From contig NC_090291.1 of NCBI RefSeq assembly GCF_037392515.1, forward strand, positions 36,479,001 through 36,543,000: 64,000 nucleotides of DNA. The letters run 5' to 3'. Below the pieces are notes generated by a model that saw only the letters and a list, made by a program, of their open reading frames with translations, ran no database searches and had not been told where the DNA came from. The position numbers and the translations under genes are program-made. This document shows, piece by piece, positions 25,801 through 34,759 of the stretch. The DNA is from Haliotis asinina. Taxonomy: Eukaryota; Mollusca; Gastropoda; Lepetellida; Haliotidae. Each line of letters begins with the position of its first letter. Position 1 is the first letter of the stretch.

Positions 25801-28800
25801 ACTACACTATCCGACCACCCCTACGAAATCAAGTAATCACTTTCAGCTGAGAGTACACCAAGCACATTGAGGTATACATTCCTTAACTGCAGTATGACAG
25901 TCCACCATCAATTTCTGACCTGATCGAAAAGACCACATTACAGAACAAAATAACATTACTTTTCTTGTCATGACAAGACATAGACTTAGGGAAAATACTT
26001 GGTGGCAAGTTCTGCATGACCTTGGAATATTCTGTCACAACATCTGTACTAATTTGAACATTAACCCCGGTCTTAGGGGTGACGGGCGAACGCTTTACAC
26101 CGCGCCATAATAGTATGAGGCTCCCGGTGATAACATGGATCGTGATGGCATCTTCCTAAGTCGTCCAACCACACAGTTCCATGATCCACAGGCAATGAGC
26201 GAGTGAGTGAGTTTAGTGAGGTTTATACCGCACTCAGCAATATTCCAGGTATTACGGCGGAGGCCTGAAAATAATCGAGTCTCGACCAGACAGCCCCGTG
26301 ATCAACATCATGACTATCGATCTACGCAATTGGGATTCGATGATATGTGTCAAGCATGTCAGCGAGCCTGATCATACTACCCCGTTAGGTGCCTCTAACG
26401 ACGAAAATCAATTTTAACCCGGATTTTCACGGGTCCCACAGACTATTCAGAGTTGGAGTTAGACTCTTCAAAGTACCATCAGAAGGATGCTGCTCGGAAA
26501 ATACAGAATCGGAGGACATGGCGTATTGTATGGGGTTGTTACATGTTTCATTACAGAACCCGAAACCCTCAAGGGTCAACGTTATCAACAGGAACAACTG
26601 GACACAAACGGCGTGCCAAATGTTTCATAATCGTTCAATATTCATGGATGACAAGGGGCGGTGAGGTAGCCCAGTGGATAAAGCGATTGCTTGTCACGCC
26701 GAAGACCCGGGTTCGATTCCCAACATGAGTACAATGTGTGAAGCCCATTTCTTGTGTCCCCGTTGTGATATTGCTGGAATATTGATAAAGGCGACGTGAA
26801 CCATAATCAATCAGTCATGGATGACAACCCGAGACTTGCCCTTCTTGTGACGTCATCGCTCTTTTGTAGAATTATGCCACTGAAATATGACCATGGCTCG
26901 AAAGGAAACCGATAAAACCCCAATCGAACATCGACACCAGGAGCTAGAAATGTATGTGAAGACTTTTGAGAAAGAAACGCATGGTGTTTTTTTTCACTTT
27001 GGGATGGTGCTTGGTTAATGCTCGTGGTCTGACTTTGAATAACATATCGGAAGCCCGCCTGTGATTCTTTAACTTGACTTGACTATGAATTTCTGACTTT
27101 GATTTAAGTTCGCATGTTTACATACAAGACATTGTATAATGATTATATGACAAAAAAAACGACTCATCTAAGATAGTTGCCATGCATCAGTTCACAACAT
27201 CACTCTCAAGGGTACTATAACATTATATTATAGGACATAATTACGACACCCCACAATGCCATCATAACACAGCATCACCCCACAATACCAACATAACACA
27301 GCATCACCCCACACCACCAGCATACCACAACATCACTCCACACCATCAGCATACCGCAGCATCAACCCACACCACCAGCATACCACAGCATCACCCTACA
27401 CCACCAGCATACCACAGCATCACCCTACACCACCAGCATACCACAGCATCACCCCACAGTACCAACATCACACAGCATCACCCCAAACTACCACCATACC
27501 ACAGCATCACCCCACACCACCAGCATACCAGAGCATTACCCCACAATACCAACATTACACAGCATCACCCTACACTACCCACATAACATAGCATCACCCC
27601 ACAAACCCACATAATACAGCATCAACCCACACTACCAACATACCACAGCATCACCCCACACCACCAGCATACCACAGCATCACCCCACACCACAAGTATA
27701 TCACAGCATTACCCCACAATACCAACATAACACAGCATCACCCTACACTACCCACATAATACAGCATCACCCCACACCACCAGCATACCAGAGCATTACC
27801 CCACAATACCAACATTACACAGCATCATCCTGCACTACCCACATAACACAGCATCACCCCACAAACCCACATAATACAGCATCACCCCACAATACCAACA
27901 TAACTCAGCATCACTCCACACTACCCACATACCACAGCATCACCCCACACCACCAACATATCACAACATCACCTCACACTACCAACACCACACAGCATCA
28001 ACCCACACTACCACCATAACTCAGCATCACTCCGCACTACCAACATACCACAGCATCACTCCACACTGCCAGCACAACACAGCCTCACCAACACTACCAA
28101 CATACCACAACATCACTCCACACTACCCACATGATACAGCATCACCCCACACTACCAACATACCACATCATCACAGACCCCGCACCACCAACATACCACA
28201 GCATCACTCCACACCACCAGCATACCACAGCATCACCCCACACTACCAACATACCACAGCATCACCCTACACTACCCACATACCACAGCATCACCCCACA
28301 CAATACAGCATCATCCCACACTACCAACACAACACAGCATCACTCCACACTACCAACATAACTCAGCATCACCCCACACTACCAACATACCACAGCACCA
28401 CCCTACACTACCCACATACCGCAGCGCCACCCAACACTACCCACATATCGCAGCACCACCCAACACTACCCACATAACACAACATCACCCTACACCACCA
28501 GCATACCACACTATCAAAACAACACAGCGTCACTCCACACTACAAGCATAACACACCATCATCACACCACCAACAACATATCACAACTCACCCCACACTA
28601 CCCACAAACCGCAGCATCAAACCACACTATCAACATACCGCAGCACCACCCAACACTACCCACATAACACAACATCACCCTATACCACAAGCATACCACA
28701 CTATCAAAACAACACAGCGTCATTCCACACTACAAGCATAACACACCATCACCACACCACCAACAACATATCACAACTCACCCCACACTACCCACAAACC

Positions 28801-29720
28801 GCAGCATCAAACCACACTATCCACATACCACAGCATCACCCCACACCACCAACATACCACAACACAAGACAAAATATCACTACATTAAATAGCATTGTAC
28901 CACAGTCCATTGTTTCGACATCTTACAGCATACAACACAACATAACACCACACACAAGATTTATAGCATTGTACTACAGCTATTGTATCGTCACCTCACA
29001 GCATACAACACAAGACAACATTACACATTCAATTAACACAGCACTGTTCCACAGCCCATTGTTTCGACATCTTACAGCATACAACCAAAGACAACACCAC
29101 ACACTAGATTAATGTAGCGTTTTTCCACAGCCCATAGTACCGACCTCTAACAGCATGCAACACCAGACCAGACAATTCAGTGATCGGTCAGCTATGTCTA
29201 CGTGAGGTGCATGCATAAACTAAGTGATGTTGTTTCTCTGGACTATCATTCAGGACAGACTGCTAAAATTACGCACACGTACACGCACATGCACACGCTC
29301 AAACGCAAGCGCACATGTACACACATGCATATCGTTAGATAAGTGTATTTATTCTGATCGCGGCAACATGTCAACATCACCTCATCACTTCGTCCCAACA
29401 CAAACTCTTATCCACTAGTGTTCGACAATTTTGAACTAACATTTCTTCGCACAATATAAAACTATCCCGAAATATTATATCACAAATTAGCTATATATGT
29501 CTAAACTGTTCACTTCATGATATCGTATGCGACTTGTGTTAAGTGTAGGAACATCGTCTGTTGAAGTCCGTGAAAGACTGTCTTCCTCTACACAGACGAC
29601 AGTCCCACCCTTCAACCTGTTAAACCGGGACTCCAACCCTTAGAAGAACTTACCCCTTTCCCCATCGCTGAGACGATCGTCGAAGTTTGGCCACCTATTT
29701 TTCCTACTTTGTCCAAACAT
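10730..29720 (-). CDS. Proline-rich, C-terminally membrane-anchored protein, four exons, 253 aa
   Basis: Joined minus-strand exons 29720-29654, 22997-22917, 14358-13871 and 10855-10730 give one uninterrupted frame from ATG to TAG. Phases 1-1-0 match at every junction, and all splice sites are GT..AG with good donors (GTAAGT, GTTAGT, GTAGGT). Residues 1-50 are hydrophilic and acidic/aromatic. Residues 50-212 are rich in P, E, V and K, with phrases such as PIMIIPPKKEPK, PIVILPPPPPKQK and PEPVLVPVMPPPKEPE. Residues ~226-252 form a single hydrophobic helix (FVIASFVLFVIMLLIAIFVA) ending one residue before the stop. No signal peptide is present, so a tail-anchored topology with the proline-rich part in the cytosol is likely. 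I do not recognise the family. Introns are 6.7, 8.6 and 3.0 kb and are filled with SINEs and tandem repeats. Confidence 0.8.
10972..11155. mobile_element. Two SINE family A fragments joined in opposite orientation
   Basis: 10972-11080 is a minus-oriented tail and body (TTACGCCATTTTAGCAATAT to CCCATGAGGGGAAGCGAACC). It runs straight into a plus-oriented body and tail (GTATATCGCTAACAAAGGCG then TAAAGCTAAACTCGCT, to 11155). Confidence 0.65.
11735..12045 (+). repeat. 31-bp minisatellite, about nine copies
   Basis: Unit of the form CTCTGACTCAGATGACAATA then TACTCTGGACA, moderately diverged. Two adjacent units at 11950-12010 are identical. Confidence 0.8.
12449..12602 (+). mobile_element. SINE family A
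   Basis: Head GGCGTAGCCTAGTGCTTAAA, B box CGGTTCGATTC, decayed body, tail AGAGCGGCGTAAAACCATTC. Confidence 0.75.
12603..13509. other. Intron sequence of the proline-rich gene, nothing recognised
   Basis: No repeat or coding frame that I can identify. It lies between the third and fourth coding exons of the minus-strand gene. Confidence 0.5.
13510..13720 (-). mobile_element. SINE family B with internal deletion
   Basis: Tail, body and head are present, but the block between CGCAATTGGG and GCCTCTTACG (the GATGACATGTGTCAACC region) is missing. This copy lies only ~150 bp from the third exon of the proline-rich gene. Confidence 0.85.
13871..14358 (-). CDS. Exon 3: proline-rich domain
   Basis: Acceptor GTCAAACCTTTCAG. 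Two bases complete a Gly codon, then 162 codons, ending in DDYDRR before donor GTAGGT. The frame stays open a little beyond each end, so the exon limits rest on splice-site quality and on phase agreement with both neighbours. Composition is strongly biased to P, E, V and K in its middle third. Confidence 0.85.
14359..15090. other. Intron sequence with A-rich low-complexity stretch
   Basis: 14640-14760 is an imperfect GAATGAATGAAAGAA-type simple repeat. The rest shows nothing recognisable. Confidence 0.5.
15091..15430 (+). repeat. Degenerate direct duplication of ~190 bp
   Basis: Shared phrases TCACACCTCAAATACACCCT and ACACATCTCAATTACACCCT; AACTATCACTATTACTTGCA and AACTGTCACTATTACTTGCA; and GTATGTGAAAGATGTTTT and GTGTGAAAGAAGTTTTT. 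A weaker third copy may start near 14936. Confidence 0.6.
15852..16088 (-). mobile_element. SINE family B, partly deleted in the tail
   Basis: The GTGAGTGAG end is kept but the TACGCCGCACTCAGCAATAT block is lost. The rest, from GGCAGCAGTCTGTAA to GCTGAAGACCCAATCTACTG, is present. Confidence 0.8.
16181..16229 (+). repeat. Imperfect GAT/GGT trinucleotide microsatellite
   Basis: Runs of GATGATGATG, GTGGTGGTGG, GATGATGATGATG and AGGAGGAGG. Confidence 0.85.
16376..16646 (+). mobile_element. SINE family B, near full length
   Basis: Starts ACCCATGAAGGTCCCTGGGT and ends GAGTGCGCCGTAAAACTAAA CTCACTCACTCACTC. One of the most complete copies in the window. Confidence 0.9.
16829..16970 (+). mobile_element. 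SINE family A with shortened body
   Basis: B box CCGGGTTCGATTTCC and tail AAAAGCAGCGTAAAGCTAAA. The CCCATTTCTGG body is deleted. Confidence 0.75.
17350..17595 (+). repeat. Dispersed repeat, left arm of an inverted pair
   Basis: Matches the reverse complement of 17997-18240 along most of its length (shared: CACAGGCAAACTGTAGCGCA, GACCAGTCTTC, ATGCGAGCGAA, ACACC(G/C)ATTTCTTCACT). Identity looks near 70-75%. Confidence 0.75.
17620..17800 (+). repeat. Copy of the THAP-associated repeat also found at 63470-63625
   Basis: Shared blocks: CGCAAC(C/T)(C/T)GTGGT, TTCGCCTCCA, CCAGCTTCCGGTTCAA, GGAACAGG, ACCTC(A/C)CATGCTTCAT and GTCAGAAG/GCCAGAAG. It appears to be the region 3' of a THAP domain in a decayed mobile element. 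Confidence 0.6.
17997..18240 (-). repeat. Dispersed repeat, right arm of an inverted pair
   Basis: Inverted relative to 17350-17595, with ~400 bp between the arms. Confidence 0.75.
19468..19790 (+). repeat. Tandem repeat of ~56 bp, about six units
   Basis: Unit of the form GACCTTAGATACACGTATCA then CATTTGTGTTGAGGTCAGTC ATTACAGCA, with increasing divergence towards 19800. Confidence 0.75.
19791..20630. other. Intron sequence, nothing recognised
   Basis: No coding frame or repeat identified. It lies inside the 8.6 kb second intron of the proline-rich gene. Confidence 0.45.
20631..20757 (-). mobile_element. SINE family A, decayed
   Basis: GTGTGTTTAGTTTTAGGCCA tail, CAATATTCCAGCAATATCAC, and a head region ending GAGCGAACGCTTTGAC. 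Confidence 0.7.
21167..21288. mobile_element. Short Tc1-like MITE
   Basis: About 122 bp with inverted ends TATATACTGAGGGAAAGAAA and, reversed, CATATACTGAGAAAAAAAGT, next to TA. The ends resemble those of Tc1/mariner elements. There is no coding capacity. Confidence 0.5.
21349..21392 (+). mobile_element. SINE family B head fragment
   Basis: ACCCGTGAAGGCCCGGGCTA then GAATCGGCCATCAGCAGC. Only the 5' end is present. Confidence 0.6.
21564..21805 (-). mobile_element. SINE family B, near full length
   Basis: From GAGTGAGTGAGTTTAGTTTT to GACCTTCACGGGT. A short deletion removes the CATAGTCGCCTTTTATGGCAAG part. Confidence 0.88.
22006..22112 (-). mobile_element. SINE family A, tail and body only
   Basis: GTGAGTGAGTTTAGTTTTAC, GCCGCCTTTAGCAATATTCC, then CACCAAATATGGGCTTTACA. 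The tRNA-like head is missing. Confidence 0.75.
22113..22916. other. Intron sequence next to exon 2 of the proline-rich gene
   Basis: Mostly AT-rich. On the minus strand, 22910-22800 can be read as a hydrophobic stretch but ends in a stop and has no supporting splice pattern (see rejected items). Confidence 0.4.
22917..22997 (-). CDS. Exon 2 of the proline-rich gene
   Basis: 81 bases: AC completes an Asp codon with the G from exon 1, then 26 codons (FQDYTIYPDTRDAEPFSDHF and AKMSVP), then G, completed by GT of exon 3. Acceptor CCCCTCTCTCCACAG is strong; donor is CAG|GTTAGT. Phase agreement on both sides is the main support. Confidence 0.8.
22998..24784. other. Intron sequence, nothing recognised
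   Basis: A short GT repeat near 23357-23383; otherwise no coding-like frame or repeat that I can name. Confidence 0.45.
24785..24895 (+). mobile_element. SINE family A, strongly diverged head
   Basis: GGTGGCTTATCAATGGAAGC, GGTCGCTCGTCACGCC and AGACTCGTTTCCCCACACAG align with the family A head. The tail is not recognisable. Confidence 0.5.
25208..25376 (+). mobile_element. SINE family A, deletion across the B box
   Basis: Head GCGACGGGATAGTCAAGTGG, tail TGGAATATTGATAAAAGCGG followed by CTCACTCACCCACCC. Confidence 0.75.
25548..25625 (-). mobile_element. SINE family A head fragment
   Basis: GGGCTTCACGTGTGGGGAAT, CGAACCCG and GCGATCGCTTTAACC. Confidence 0.65.
25652..25828 (-). mobile_element. 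SINE family A, near full length
   Basis: GGGTGAGTGAGTGAGTTCAG, CGCCGCTTTTAGCAATATTC, CACCAGAAAATGGGCTTCAC, then GAACCCGGGTCTTCGGCGTG and the A-box side ACTACACTATCC. Confidence 0.85.
26068..26112 (-). mobile_element. SINE family A head fragment
   Basis: CCCCGGTCTTAGGGGTGACG followed by GGCGAACGCTTTACACC. Confidence 0.55.
26196..26434 (-). mobile_element. SINE family B, near full length
   Basis: GAGCGAGTGAGTGAGTTTAG to CCCGGATTTTCACGGGT, with GTTAGGTGCCTCTAACGACG in the middle of the head region. Confidence 0.85.
26657..26816 (+). mobile_element. SINE family A, near full length
   Basis: GGGCGGTGAGGTAGCCCAGT, GACCCGGGTTCGATTCCCAA, CCCATTTCTTGTGTCCC and AATATTGATAAAGGCGACGT. Confidence 0.85.
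27235..28860 (+). repeat. 26-29-bp minisatellite array, over 50 copies
   Basis: Unit of the form CACCCCACACTACCAACATA then CCACAGCAT. Many variants occur (ACCCACATAA, CACCAGCATA), and a duplicated block of several units is seen at 28485-28620 against 28665-28800. The sequence lies in the first intron of the proline-rich gene. Confidence 0.92.
28861..29170 (+). repeat. Tandem repeat of ~85 bp, about four units
   Basis: Shared phrases: CCATTGTTTCGACATCTTAC, AGCATACAACACAAGACAAC and AGCATTGTACCACAG. Its last part merges into a SINE-B-like scrap (ACCAGACAATTCAGTGATC). Confidence 0.7.
29654..29720 (-). CDS. First coding exon of the proline-rich gene
   Basis: ATG at 29720-29718 followed by 21 codons (FGQSRKNRWPNFDDRLSDGE and R), then one base before donor GTAAGT. 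The start context is CCATCATGT, not strong. An upstream in-frame ATG was not seen before stops. Sequence 29721-29940 between the start and the repeat array is GC-balanced and may be the 5' UTR; I see no clear TATA box. Confidence 0.75.
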
Positions 29721-30129
29721 GATGGCCGGTCTTCCTCAATCCTGAGTCTCCTTCAGTGGGGGATGAACTCCGAGCTCGGTCAGCCTCCAGACAAACGGGT
29801 TCAAAGCCTTTCTCTATCTTTGAATTCCACACGCGTTCTGAATGCGTCACGCTCTTGGTCTCTCGTACCGGTCTGTTTCCCAGAACCTATATCTTGCAAA
29901 GTTGACCAACGCGCCCAGCTTTCCTTCTTGGTGCTGCAGTAACCGCGTGAACATAGAGAGAGGTCCACGCAAATCGCACAAAATGTATCACGAAATTCAG
30001 TTACTCTAAAAATACGCTTTGCATTGTCACTGATGTTGTGTTAAAATACAGACACGCATGAGTGGATCTGTTTAAGTTAAATTAAAGGCTTCTAGGCTCA
30101 TATCCTTAAAGCATGTCGGGGTGGGGCTG

Positions 30130-30710
30130 TCAGACAGCTAGCAGTGCATGCAAGGGACAACACGGAGTATGGATGCATACACGGAATGACACTCAGTATG
30201 AATGCATTCGTGGGAGAGCACTCAGTATGGCTGTATACACGGGATAACACTCAGTATGACTGTATACACGGGATAAAACTCAGTGTGGGTGTATACACGG
30301 GACAACACTCAGTGTGTATGAATACACGCTATAACAGTCGGTATAGATGTATACACGGGATAGCAGGCAGTATGGGTGTATACACGGGATAACACTTGGT
30401 ATACATGCATACGCGGGATAACATTGAGTATGGATGTATACACTGGATAACACGTAGTATGGATGCATACAAGGGATGTCACGGTGTATGCATGTATACA
30501 ATGTATAACATCGATAATATATTTATATAAACACGCAGGATTCATGTATTCACAGGATAACACATTGTATGCATGCATACCATAAGACAGTGGATGCATG
30601 TATGTTTGCAGGATAAGTTGTTGTGTGCAACTGTCAACAAGATAACCTGAGTATGCATGCATACACAGGGGAGCACACAGTCTGCATGCGTGATAACATA
30701 TAACACTTAC
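30130..30710 (+). repeat. ~29-bp minisatellite, about 18 copies
   Basis: Unit of the form GGGATAACACTCAGTATGGA then TGTATACAC, with growing divergence after 30500. Confidence 0.88.
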
Positions 30711-30789
30711 ACAAATACAGTATAAAATAGTGTATGCATGTATATACATGTATACTTTATGCATATTCCATACATACATTACGATTCTC

Positions 30790-30805
30790 GTGCGCGCTCG
30801 CGCGC

Positions 30806-30844
<39 letters not shown>
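30790..30844 (+). repeat. CG/GT dinucleotide microsatellite
   Basis: GCGCGCTCGCGCGCG followed by about 18 GT units. Confidence 0.95.
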
Positions 30845-30848
<4 letters not shown>

Positions 30849-31690
30849 TGTTGTTTTTAGTAGGAGGTTCGTTGTTGCACTTCGTTGCACTCATCATCAC
30901 GCTCTGCGCCAGTTTCAATACGTCTTTACTTCTTTACCCATCCAGATTCACACACCACGTGAAGTAAAGGTAAATATACATTACATTTCTATATATGTCT
31001 CACCTACGTGGAAGGCGTGGTTTAGTCATTTCCTCAGTCCTTCAATGTTTCACGATTGGAGGAACATACAAGAGACGCGCAAAGCTTCTTTGCTCCTTAA
31101 CTTGTAAACATCGTCTATACGGAACTTACTATCTGTTTAGATATTAATATTTACATTCTCCTAGTCGTACACTACAGATTCCCCTTAGTTATGTGCTTCT
31201 TATTGTATCGCATCAATAGTGTTACCATTTTCGGCTGGGTTGAAAGTTGATCATAAATAGATAGAAACGGCACAAGGAGACGGAGGTAGGACTCCATTGA
31301 CTGCTGACAATCACAGGCGTGTTATTGCAGCAGGATGATATTTCGAAGAGTTAAAAGAATTAAACCTTGTAGTTAACGAGCTTCAAGTAAGGCGTGGCAT
31401 TATTCGCACGCTGTAAGAGAAATTGCAAGTCATGTCAAGGTAATGTACCGTGTTTCTTGTAAAAGATCTCGTCCACCATGTAGTGCGTTAAGCGTGAAAA
31501 TGTAAATGTACACCACAGCAATAGGAAACATCCTATGTGCACCACAGTAAACGTACCCATTTGTACCTCAGCAATTGCAAATATACCTATGTGCACCACA
31601 ACATTAGTAAACTGTCCATAGTATCAAAGCAAAAGCAAACATATCCAATCCAACGTGTACCATTCCCTTACATTTACAACATCCTAGGTC
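30845..31690. other. Intergenic, nothing recognised
   Basis: From ~31500 a weak ACCACAGCAATAGCAAAC-type repetition precedes the large array. No coding frame. Confidence 0.45.
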
Positions 31691-33460
31691 CATAGTCGCC
31701 ATGTACCACATTCCAAGTCCATGCTCCACCCTGTACTACATCCCTAGGACCACGGTCCCACTTGTATGACATCCCAAATCCATGGTATCCTGTATATCAC
31801 ATACAAAGTCCATAGTCCACAGTGTACTACATCCTAACCCCACACTCCCCATGTACCAGACTCCAAGTCCACAGCCCCCTTGTACCACATCCCAAGACCC
31901 TAGTCCCTCGTGTACCACACCCCAAGTCCATAGTCCCCCGTGTATCACATCCCAAGTCCATGGTACCCTGTCTACCACACCCCAAGTCCACAGTCCCCGT
32001 GTACTACATACCAAGTCCCTAGTCCCTCGTGTACCTTATCCCAACTCCATAGTCACCCGTGTACCACATCCCAAGTCCATGGTACCCTGTCTACCACACC
32101 CCAAGTCCACAGTCCCCGTGTACTACATACCAAGTCCCTAGTCCCTCGTGTACCTTATCCCAACTCCATAGTCGCCCGTGTACCACATCCCAAGTCCATG
32201 GTACCCTGTCTACCACACCCCAAGTCCACAGTCCCCGTGTACTACATACCAAGTCCCTAGTCCCTCGTGTACCTTATCCCAACTCCATAGTCACCCGTGT
32301 ACCACATCCCAAGTCCATGGTACCCTGTCTACCACACCCCAAGTCCACAGTCCCCGTGTACTACATACCAAGTCCCTAGTCCCTCGTGTACCTTATCCCA
32401 ACTCCATAGTCGCCCGTGTACCACATCCCAAGTTTATGGTACCCTGTCTACCACACCCCAAGTCCACAGTCCCCGTGTACTACATACCAAGTCCCTAGTC
32501 CCCCGTGTACCACATCCCAACTCCATAGTCACCCGTGTACCACATCCCAAGTCTATAGTCGCCCGTGTACCACATCCCAACTCCATAGTCTCCCGTGTAC
32601 CACATCCCAAGTCTATAGTCTCCCGTGTACCACATCCCAACTCCATAGTCTCCCGTGTACCACATCCCAAGTCTATAGTCTCCCGTGTATCACATCCCAA
32701 GTCTATAGTCTCCCGTGTACCACATCCCAAGTCTATAGCCTCCCGTGTACCACATCCCAAGTCTATAGTCTCCCGTGTACCACATCCCAAGTCTATAGTC
32801 TCCCGTGTAACACATCCCAAGTCTATAGTCTCCCGTGTACCACATCCCAAGTCTATAGTCTCCCGTGTATCACATCCCAAGCCTATAGTCCCCCGTGTAC
32901 CACATCCCAAGTCTATAGTCCCCCGTGTACCACATCCCAAGTCTATAGTCCCCCGTGTACCACATCCCAAGTCTATAGTCTCCCGTGTATCACATCCCAA
33001 GTCTATAGTCGCCCGTGTACCACATCCCAAGTCTATAGTCTCCCGTGTACCACATCCCAAGTCCATAGTCTCCCGTGTACCACATCCCAAGTCTATAGTC
33101 TCCCGTGTAACACATCCCAAGTCTATAGTCTCCCGTGTACCACATCCCAAGTCTATAGTCCCCGTGTATCACATCCCAAGTCTATAGTCTCCCGTGTACC
33201 ACATCCCAAGTCTATAGTCACCCGTGTACCACATCCCAAGTCTATAGTCCCCGTGTACTACATACCAAGTCCCTAGTCCCTCGTGTAACTTATCCCAACT
33301 CCATAGTCGCCCGTGTACCACATTCCAAGTCCATGGTACCCTGTCTACCACACCCCAAGTCCACAGTCCCCGTGTACTACATACCAAGTCCCTAGTCCCT
33401 CGTGTACCTTATCCCAACTCCATAGTCGCCCGTGTACCACATCCCAAGTCTATAGTCTCC
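31691..33460 (+). repeat. 30-bp / 119-bp composite minisatellite
   Basis: Basic unit GTCTATAGTCTCCCGTGTAC then CACATCCCAA (30 bp). From 31940 to ~32500 the units are organised in a 119-bp higher-order repeat (five near-identical copies starting near 31940, 32059, 32178, 32297 and 32416). Then about 25 plain 30-bp units follow to ~33240, and the 119-bp type returns at 33245-33450. Period 30 is divisible by three, which creates long artefactual open frames on both strands. Confidence 0.95.
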
Positions 33461-33559
33461 CATGGAGCACAACACTACCACATGCAACATTTCGTGTTTA
33501 CCAAGGCGTGAATGTTCTCGGGGAGACTCATTGACAAGGTTCGTCAAACCACCCTGGGC

Positions 33560-33860
33560 ATTCATACACGCCAACACACGTCTCCTCATTGACGTCATTG
33601 GTCGGCGGATGACGTCGACGTCAGCTGGAATCTGTCACAAGTCCAAGAGAATCTGTTCAAGTTCCTGTTCGCTGGAAGTGGTGCAAGCCGTCTCAGCTGA
33701 CGATCAAGATGATCCCAGAGATGTTCAGTAAGGTTTATGTCTGGTGCTAGCCAAGGCAATACTTTTCCGAAGTTCAGCGTCACGTCATTCCCGTTATCAA
33801 CGTCAATGGCTGATCTGTGGATCTTGACAAGAATCGAGCTTACCTTCTCGATCACACGAT
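33560..33860 (-). pseudogene. Tc1-type transposase C-terminal relic
   Basis: The minus-strand frame contains LPWLAPDINLTEHLWDHLDR and QLRRLAPLP. This corresponds to the WPxxSPDLNPIEHxWDxL block of Tc1-type transposases, with the catalytic Glu kept but NP changed. The N-terminal half and inverted repeats are not found. Confidence 0.7.
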
Positions 33861-33869
33861 TTGTCCCCC

Positions 33870-34690
33870 ATCATACATCTATGGGATGCTGTGAGATCGA
33901 CACCAGAGTAATCCGTCACCCCAGACACTAAAGAACTGGACACAACACTTCAGACAAAGTATCAAAACAATAAATATTCTCAAGACAGCATTCGGCATAT
34001 CCTTTCCTCTATGGGTCATCGCTGTCCAGCTGTTACGATGCTCATGGTGGTAGCACGAAATACTGGTACTTTACTCTGACCAAGTAGCTTTAATAGCCCT
34101 CTGCGGTTTTACCTAACACTCTTTCGATAATCATGTTTTGAAAATGTGTAAAGCGATGGTTTTACTGTATTTGAGTAATGATGTCATGTTTGAATCAGTT
34201 ACATGCACTCAATAAGTAAACTCTAAAACAACATATCAAGTTTCCTTTTTTTGAAGAGTATGTAGATCAAGGCATCCTGAATATGTTTGACTGTATATCC
34301 TTTAGCATTATAAGCTGAAGTTTTATTAGATTAAAAGAGTGTGTTTGTGTGTAGGGGTGCATGTGTGTGTGTGTCTGTGTAAGTAACACAAGTTATGCGT
34401 TATAAGAAATAAAATTGCAGTCATTTTATTTATCATATCTGTTCTGTTATTAGTAATTGTACATTACTGGGATATGAATCGTTTCGCCACCATCGTCTCG
34501 CAGGTTCCGTGCCAATACTTGTCATGTTCTTGCGTCTCGCCTGGTATCGAATTACATCGTCTCGCCAACTAGGCCGTGATAATGATGACTAGTCATCCTA
34601 TTCTCTGGCCACAAATGTCACCCCAGATCATTACGCCACAGTCCTCCTCTTCGATGAAAACTGTGTGTGCACGTGTGTGTGCGAGCCTGC
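33870..34690. other. Intergenic, nothing recognised apart from a short GT repeat
   Basis: GTGT-rich at 34340-34385; no coding frame. Confidence 0.45.
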
Positions 34691-34759
34691 ACGTACGTGT
34701 GAGCTTACATAATTTGGCAATGAAATATAGTTCATAGTTGCAATACCTATTGCACAGAA

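Noticed and set aside
30309..30890. 193-residue minus-strand frame.
   Set aside because: It runs through the GT microsatellite and the 29-bp minisatellite.
32297..33276. Long open frames of up to 296 residues on both strands with SQVYSLPCTT- or PKSIVSRVPH-type repeats.
   Set aside because: They follow from a 30-bp tandem repeat (divisible by three) without stops. All frames on both strands are similar, and there is no start or splice context.
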